The notes under the pieces: model-generated
What the model was told of the DNA's origin: nothing
The model's input: the letters and a program-made list of their open reading frames with translations, nothing else
Databases searched by the model: none
Shown: positions 58,531 to 64,000 of the stretch, one piece after another
Position numbering within the stretch: position 1 is the first letter of the stretch
Layout of the letters: each line of letters opens with the position of its first letter
Made by a program: the position numbers and the translations under genes
Origin: Pomphorhynchus laevis
Lineage: Eukaryota > Acanthocephala > Palaeacanthocephala > Echinorhynchida > Pomphorhynchidae
Assembly: GCA_012934845.2 (NCBI GenBank)
Contig: WNNJ02001842.1
Location: forward strand, 1-64,000
Direction: 5' to 3'
DNA: 64,000 nucleotides

Positions 58531-60000
58531 AATTATTTAATTTTTAATTTAGCATCATCTTTTAATTTATATATAATATAAAATACGCGTACTCATTTAT
58601 CTGATCTGATATAATGATTTTATATGACATGTTATCTACTATCCAGTTTTTCTGGTCACAAAGGCATGACACCACAAGAGTATTGTAGATTATATTCCTC
58701 ATTAAATTTGTCCGCTTAAAATGTCTCTCTAGGGATCCAATAATATAGCCATGTCTACGTTACGTTAAAATATAAAGAGGATGGGATACCCAGCACTTTC
58801 CTACATGTTTTTTTTTATCAAATTCACCTCATCTGCAAACACAAGTATAGATATCAGAATTTCACCGTTTGAGGAATTGAGTAGATACTTAATTCTCGAT
58901 TTGACTTGAATTAAGTATATATATATTTAAGAGCTTAGAACATGCTTTTAAATGGTTACAGTGTATGTTATTAGTTGATATAATTCAGATGTGCGTATGT
59001 TGTGTACTTGAACCATATTGGTTTTGTTATTCCTAGCCTTGGTCCCTAATAAAAAAAGATACTTTCTAAATTCTTGTATAGAAAATCTTATTTTCTAAAA
59101 GAAAAAATGAGCAAATTTAAATGTCAATTAATAATGCAAAGACAAAAGCTTTTAGTTATTTTGGCGGTGACATACTCTGTGTGGATCTAAAATGGCAAAT
59201 TTTACAAATCATTCACATTTTGGTGGTTCTTTGTAATTTTAGCAACACAGTAGCATAACACATATTTTGGCTCGGGGTATTGTCTTTTTCTTAAGTATTT
59301 GAGATATGGTTTTGTTTCAATCGACATATCGATTTTAAAATGGCGATAAGTACGAGATTGGGTAAATAATTGGAAGGATTATCGCAATTGTCTGTTATAC
59401 TGGGTTGCATGAACACTTTTATTGTTAATGAGAGTTTTTGCGAACGGCGGATGTGTTTTCAGCTTTGTTTTTAATTGAATGACCTTAATTAAGTTTTAAA
59501 TAGTTCAATGTAATTGGTTAAATTTTATTGAGCAATTTTTACTGACATATTAATTACTGCCAGCGACCTAAATTAGCAGTTTTTGTTGCCTCATTGGTTT
59601 ACAATTATCTGTGAACAAATTATGTAAATAATAAGTGCGATATGTAAAGTTTATTCGGAATTATCGTAAGCAATTGTTATTTTAATTAGCGCACATGCTT
59701 AAGGCGTCATTATTGAAAACTTTAAATTTTGATTTGTTTTCAATAATGACTTTATAGATTTTATCGGAAACCGCAAGTATAAAAAGTAATCTTGAAAAAA
59801 TAAATAGCTAAGATTTATGTTTATGCTAAAAGCTTAGTAAATCACCACAAACACAGAAAATCATGTATTGGAACGTTCCAAAGTATCTCTACACACTAGT
59901 AAGTCACTGAGCATTTTATTCAATTATTAAATTATCTTATTGAAATTCACATTTTTAAGATTTTGACATAACAATATGTCAAAATTTATCCTGCAAGTAA
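58531..60000. other. AT-rich spacer, nothing recognised
   Basis: Apart from a possible Penelope-associated tail at 58560-58620 (aaaatacgcgtactcattt), no gene or repeat is seen. Confidence 0.4.
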
Positions 60001-60009
60001 ATAATGTGC

Positions 60010-60440
60010 TGTGCTAGAGTAAGGTATTACGGGAGATAATCAAATTTTATAAGAGGAAATACGTCGTTAGCATTATTTTCATTATAATAAAAAATTATTC
60101 AAAATATATTGTATATTATTATATTGTATATTATTCGCATACAATCATATTGTATGTTAATATACAATCATATTGTATAATATTAGCGTATTATACAACA
60201 TACTTTGTATTAGAATAATAATCACATAGATAATTACATTTTATCAGATGAAATACACCATTAGCATGTATTTGGATCCACTGCTATGGGTCAAGGAATA
60301 GCGGTCAAAATCTTATAACGTAGCAGTTCATCTTGATGATTACTAATTCCTATATTGTATAATATTATCATATTATTTAATTTCATCAGAGGAAACTCGT
60401 CATTAGCATGTATTTTGTTCCTCTACGGTATGAAAGAGTA
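60010..60440 (+). repeat. Penelope-associated repeat, three partial copies
   Basis: 60015-60080, 60200-60350 and 60362-60420 each share the 5' part (aatcaaatttta, cattagcatgtatttg). The middle copy keeps the interleaved pair ctgctatg/cgtagcag and aaggaatagcggtc/gattactaattcct. TA-rich expansions (gtatattatta) lie between them. Confidence 0.7.
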
Positions 60441-61082
60441 AACATCCGATATATATACGATGTATCAGATTAAATTGAACGTGCTCAAATTTTTATTTTT
60501 TTAATTCGTAAGTCGAACTTTTTAAAATAAAATTATTTTGATTTATGCGATGCGAATCGCTGATTAGATAAAATGTAATTTTAATTATTAATGTTAAAAA
60601 TTAATTATTAATTTAATTATTCTCTATCAGATTTTTATCACTCAATAAAGGAAAGAAAAATTCTGTAATTTTCATTTTGAAAAAATTATACTTCGCTTTT
60701 ACCTTGTGATGTAAAAACACAAAACATTAAATAAATTAATAAATTAATTAATTAATAATTAATAAATTAATTATTTTTAGATAAATTAAAACACATGTTT
60801 AGTTTTATATTTCGCTAGCTGCTTTTAGAATAAAAAAGCGCAATTTCAATCGTGCATTAAAGCAAATCAAAACAGATTGCTGTCTTTCTGGTGATGTTTA
60901 AAAGTTGAAAAAAAATAAGGTTTCCTCAAAACTTGAATTTATAAATTAAATTATTTTAATTGAATACAATATGTTTTGAGCTTGAACAGTTTATTTTTAT
61001 ATTTCGCTAGCTGTTTGAAAAGATTCGATTATACAATTTAGTAAAATAAACTTTTGATTCCCGTTTATAATGATTAATTTAC

Positions 61083-61258
61083 TGATAAAGAATTATTGGA
61101 GCTGGATCAAAGAAAAAAATTCTTATTTGATATTTCACTAACCTCTGTTAGCATCTTGAGAAAATTACCTCAGAAAATCTTAAGATGCAAACAGAGGTTA
61201 GCAAAATATCAAATAATTTTTTTTTATTTTTTGATCCAGCTCCAATAATTCTTTATCA
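61083..61258. repeat. Foldback (palindromic) element, ~176 bp
   Basis: The left arm tgataaagaattattggagc ... actaacctctgttagcatctt and the right arm aagatgcaaacagaggttag ... gctccaataattctttatca are reverse complements over about 75 bp with a few mismatches, around a ~25-bp centre. This is the form of a foldback MITE; it has no coding capacity. A half copy lies at 58395-58530. Confidence 0.85.
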
Positions 61259-61699
61259 ATAATGGATCATTATCAACTATTTAAAAACCAAATTATTTTA
61301 ACATTTTTTAATAAAAAATAAAAAATTAGGAACAAATAAATATTTTACCCAAAAATTACTATTAATAATTAATATTCAATATTTAATATTTTATTAAATA
61401 TTATTTTTTAATTATTTAAAATTTTTAATTCTAAGAAAATTTTAATCAGCACATTGCCTCGTAGTATTCAAAGTGGGCCATAATTCCAATTTATTTCCAA
61501 AATATGTATATAATAATGTAAATATCTTAATCTAAAACAATTTTTATAGCTCAGAATTTTTATTTAATAAAAAAATTTAATTATTGAGATTACAATCATA
61601 TAAAAGCGTAGCATTTATTATAATTTATTAAATTTATTATTAAATTTAATATGTGAAATAATCTCATAATAAAATAATATCAGAAAAAAATAAAATACA

Positions 61700-61900
61700 A
61701 TTTTTATGAAATGACTAATAAATAACAGACGTTGTATCAGAATAAGGATTTTAGTCATCAGGAGGAACTGCTATATTATCAGGTTTCGGCCTCTAATTCA
61801 TCTACCCAGAATATCAGTGGGGTCAAATACGTGCTAAGGACGTATTTAGTCTGATGAAATTTGATTATTTAGTGTACCTTATTCTAATACAAAGCATACT
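61700..61900 (-). repeat. Penelope-associated repeat copy (sense minus)
   Basis: Includes aggaactgctatattatcag, tttcggcctctaattcatct, cccagaatatcagtgggg and gtcaaatacgtgctaaggac. One of the two inverted pairs is weakened by a lost base. Confidence 0.75.
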
Positions 61901-62470
61901 TCCCTACGGTGCTTCAAACGCTACATCCGATCACATTTAAACAATTTAACTAAAAATAAAATGATATGTTTTCAGGTTTCGGTTAATATTTATAAATTTG
62001 GATAAACAAATTGTGTTGTGTTCTGAGTTGTGTTTGATGCTAACGAAATATAAAAGTAAATTTGTGCTTTGATTGACCGTGCTTTAAAATTCAAAATTAA
62101 AATATGTGTCAGCATTAGTTAGAAATATCCTTTATATAAATTTGGATATTAATATCATCTAAATTTTACAAATGGATCAAAATAATTTATTTTTGAATAT
62201 TTCAGTTAACGTTTGAAATCATTTCTAAGATATAAATAAACCGATTTATCTATACAGCGTCGTGAATAGTCTAAAAAAGTTGTACTGATCAGCTAACTGA
62301 TTCTACGTATTTTATACCATTATAATCAATTTTTATGAATTATGTATTTTTACATTGTAAATTACAAAAAATAGATATCATATTAAACTTTTTATTAATT
62401 GATTTTGCTTTAATGACTTCTATTTTTTTTATTATTTAGCCTAATATTTTTGATTAATATTTTTACTAAT
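61901..62470. other. AT-rich spacer with small LINE/Penelope scraps
   Basis: cttcaaacgctacatccgat (61911-61930) plus cacatttaaacaattta copies the last codons of LINE family 1 ORF2 (5025-5060: cttcaaacgacaaatccgat, ctcatttaaacaa). 62285-62320 holds the ctaactgattctacgtatttta end of the Penelope-associated repeat. Confidence 0.55.
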
Positions 62471-62479
62471 TTTAAAGGT

Positions 62480-62860
62480 TCTCACTTGGCTTTCGCAAGC
62501 CGATTAAGCTCTTCTTTCAATATGCTTATTATACCAGTTGGCTCGATAGCCAATCGGTCAGGACTTGTTGCTTTGTAATGTTTAAGTCGATTTAGACAAT
62601 TTCATATTTCTTCAGCAGTAAACATTGAATTTGTATAAGTTGTAAAACACTGTGGTATGCTAAAAGTACATAACTTGAACTGATTCGAGGTATGATATGT
62701 GTAGCGGAATTTAAAAATGCGTAAACCATTTAGATAGTGGTAGTCTCGATTTAACAAAATTTCCTCTATAACAGTAATCTCATATTTTCGTTTCTGTTTT
62801 GTGGATATCAAATACTTTTTAAATATACTCAAAAGTAGATACTTCTTCGTCATGTGGATA
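62480..62860 (-). mobile_element. LINE RT N-terminal relic
   Basis: SMFTAEEI, a stop, then NCLNRLKHYKATSPDRLAIE and GIISILKEELNRL (62485-62630) is the I-x-x-A-L-x-x-L-K-x-x-K-A-x-G-P-D-x-I block at the start of LINE RT domains (G of G-P-D is Ser here). The upstream frame 62602-62853 is in line with it. Confidence 0.5.
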
Positions 62861-63189
62861 TTACAAGGGATTCATCAATAGTCAAGCTGCTAACAGTTAT
62901 TCACATAACAGCATGTAGCTTTCTTTCTCATGTCTTTCGTCAAATAACTTGACATCTGCGTCAATGCTGTTGAAATAAATAGCATTTAATCGAAGTTTTC
63001 TGCTACTTACACAATTCCGAGTCATATCATTACTCGAACACCAAGAACCATGATGATGATAAATCTAAAGTGCATATTTGACCATAATATATTTTAAAAA
63101 CCTTTATTTGGAGTTTCGTATGACTAACAAACAGAGAAATATAATTAAAGTTCAATAAAGCTCAACATTTTAAAGCTCGAAACAAAATA

Positions 63190-63653
63190 TATAGGTATAC
63201 CCTATATTAAAGATAAATGGTGTTGTATACAAAATACCATTTGAAGGTTGAGATAAGATTTATATAGGTCAATCAGGGCAAGGATTGTCTAAACGTATGG
63301 AGCAACACAAATATTCTATTAAAAGAGGAACATGATTTGGAACTGTAATAGACCACCTATTGAACAATAAACATAGAATAAACTTTGAAAGGGGTCATTT
63401 GATCTCAGTTGAAAATAATGTAGTAGAAAGGAAAATACAAGAAGTAGTTGTACAAGGAAATACAAGAAGTAATAAACACTTGCTAACTGTTCTAGCTAAT
63501 TACAATCAGATGATGAATGCAGTTGCATTCGAAAATTCACTAAATAAATTGTATTCACCAAATAAATACATCAGATTAGTATTATTACTCAGATCAAAGT
63601 TCTCAAACTCGGATCAATCGATTTTGAACAAAATTTTATTAAGATTAAAATAA
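63190..63653 (+). mobile_element. Penelope-like element: GIY-YIG endonuclease domain
   Basis: The reading GVVYKIPFEG, stop, DKIYIGQSGQGLSKRMEQHK, YSIKRGT, stop, FGTVIDHLLNNKHRINFERG, HLISVENNVVERKIQE gives the GIY-like (V-V-Y), Y-I-G, Arg (KRM) and Glu (VEN) elements of the GIY-YIG nuclease that Penelope-like elements carry after RT. The first stop stands where these proteins usually have a Cys of the C-x-x-C/His linker. After the nuclease the frame (63360-63653) continues with LANYNQMMNA to a stop at 63651. The RT itself is absent. Two in-frame TGA codons. Confidence 0.75.
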
Positions 63654-63979
63654 AGAATGGACTTTATCGGTGGAGAGCGAAATAGCGCCTTATGAACTAC
63701 ATATTATTGAATATGCTTGAAGATATAACTCTCGCTTATAAGCAATTGTTTTAGAAGTTGACGAGCGAGGAAACATAATTTATTTAGTGAAAGTTCTCAA
63801 ACTCGGATCAATCGATTTTGAACAAAATTTTATTAAGATTAAAATAAAGAATGGACTTTATCGGTGGAGAGCGAAATAGCGCCTTATGAACTACATATTA
63901 TTGAATATGCTTGAAGATATAACTCTCGCTTATAAGCAATTGTTTTAGAAGTTGACGAGCGAGGAAACATAATTTATTT
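63596..63979 (+). repeat. 192-bp direct repeat, two copies (Penelope pseudo-LTR-like)
   Basis: 63596-63787 and 63788-63979 are the same as read. Each starts in the last ~17 codons of the GIY-YIG protein (FSNSDQSILNKILLRLK) and covers its 3' UTR. Penelope-like elements often carry such terminal direct repeats from head-to-tail insertion. Confidence 0.85.
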
Positions 63980-64000
63980 AGTGAATTTTTGAATGCAACT

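Noticed and set aside
63219-63360. Recoded TGA (for example selenocysteine or a variant code) in the GIY-YIG frame
   Set aside because: Other elements here are broken in the same way and no genes here need TGA as sense; ordinary decay is sufficient.

Overview
The window looks like AT-rich nuclear DNA of an invertebrate animal. It has spliced host exons with GT/AG borders, a calpain protease, many LINEs, Penelope-like retroelements and Ty3/Gypsy-type LTR elements, and no operons or bacterial signals. I cannot name the species. Only a few stretches look like host genes; most of the rest is retroelements in different states of decay.

Layout. 0.56-6.3 kb: a nearly full-length CR1/L2-type LINE (family 1) with a 20-bp minisatellite at its 5' end, followed by a second LINE type (family 2). 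6.9-10.9 kb: an old LTR element (minus strand) with 91-bp LTRs and a 5-bp target duplication. 11.3-11.9 kb: a LINE 3' end. 12.3-13.9 kb: a calpain with its catalytic triad intact (minus). 14.2-21.7 kb: LINE fragments on both strands plus a reverse transcriptase (RT) of a nuclease-tailed type (family A). 22.0-25.1 kb: a minus-strand RT element of a second nuclease-tailed type (family B), internally duplicated and interrupted by a 3' fragment of family A. 25.7-30.5 kb: a young LTR element with 211-bp LTRs about 2% diverged. 31-36 kb: a perfect 46-bp inverted repeat, LINE and Penelope relics, and an unidentified GC-richer open frame.

36.7-58.3 kb holds the main host locus. A first exon (36953-37486) encodes the N-terminal CCCH finger typical of REXO1-type RNA exonucleases. 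A second exon (56627-56906) matches the conserved block upstream of the exonuclease domain, and the splice phases agree across a 19.1-kb intron. That intron is packed with Penelope, LINE, family A and family B debris. The exonuclease domain is not in the window. On the minus strand, two related small open frames (36686-36898 and 57839-58246) share a block ending in an RVxF-type protein phosphatase 1 docking motif; one starts 54 bp from the REXO1-like start.

33-64 kb is very AT-rich and carries about ten copies of a repeat that follows the Penelope RT stop codon and contains two interleaved inverted repeats (pseudoknot order), with some compensating changes. The right edge holds a Penelope-type GIY-YIG endonuclease followed by a 192-bp direct repeat resembling a Penelope pseudo-LTR. 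The most unusual items are that repeat, the two nuclease-tailed RT families, the covarying 3' hairpin of LINE family 1, and the perfect long hairpin at 31.1 kb.
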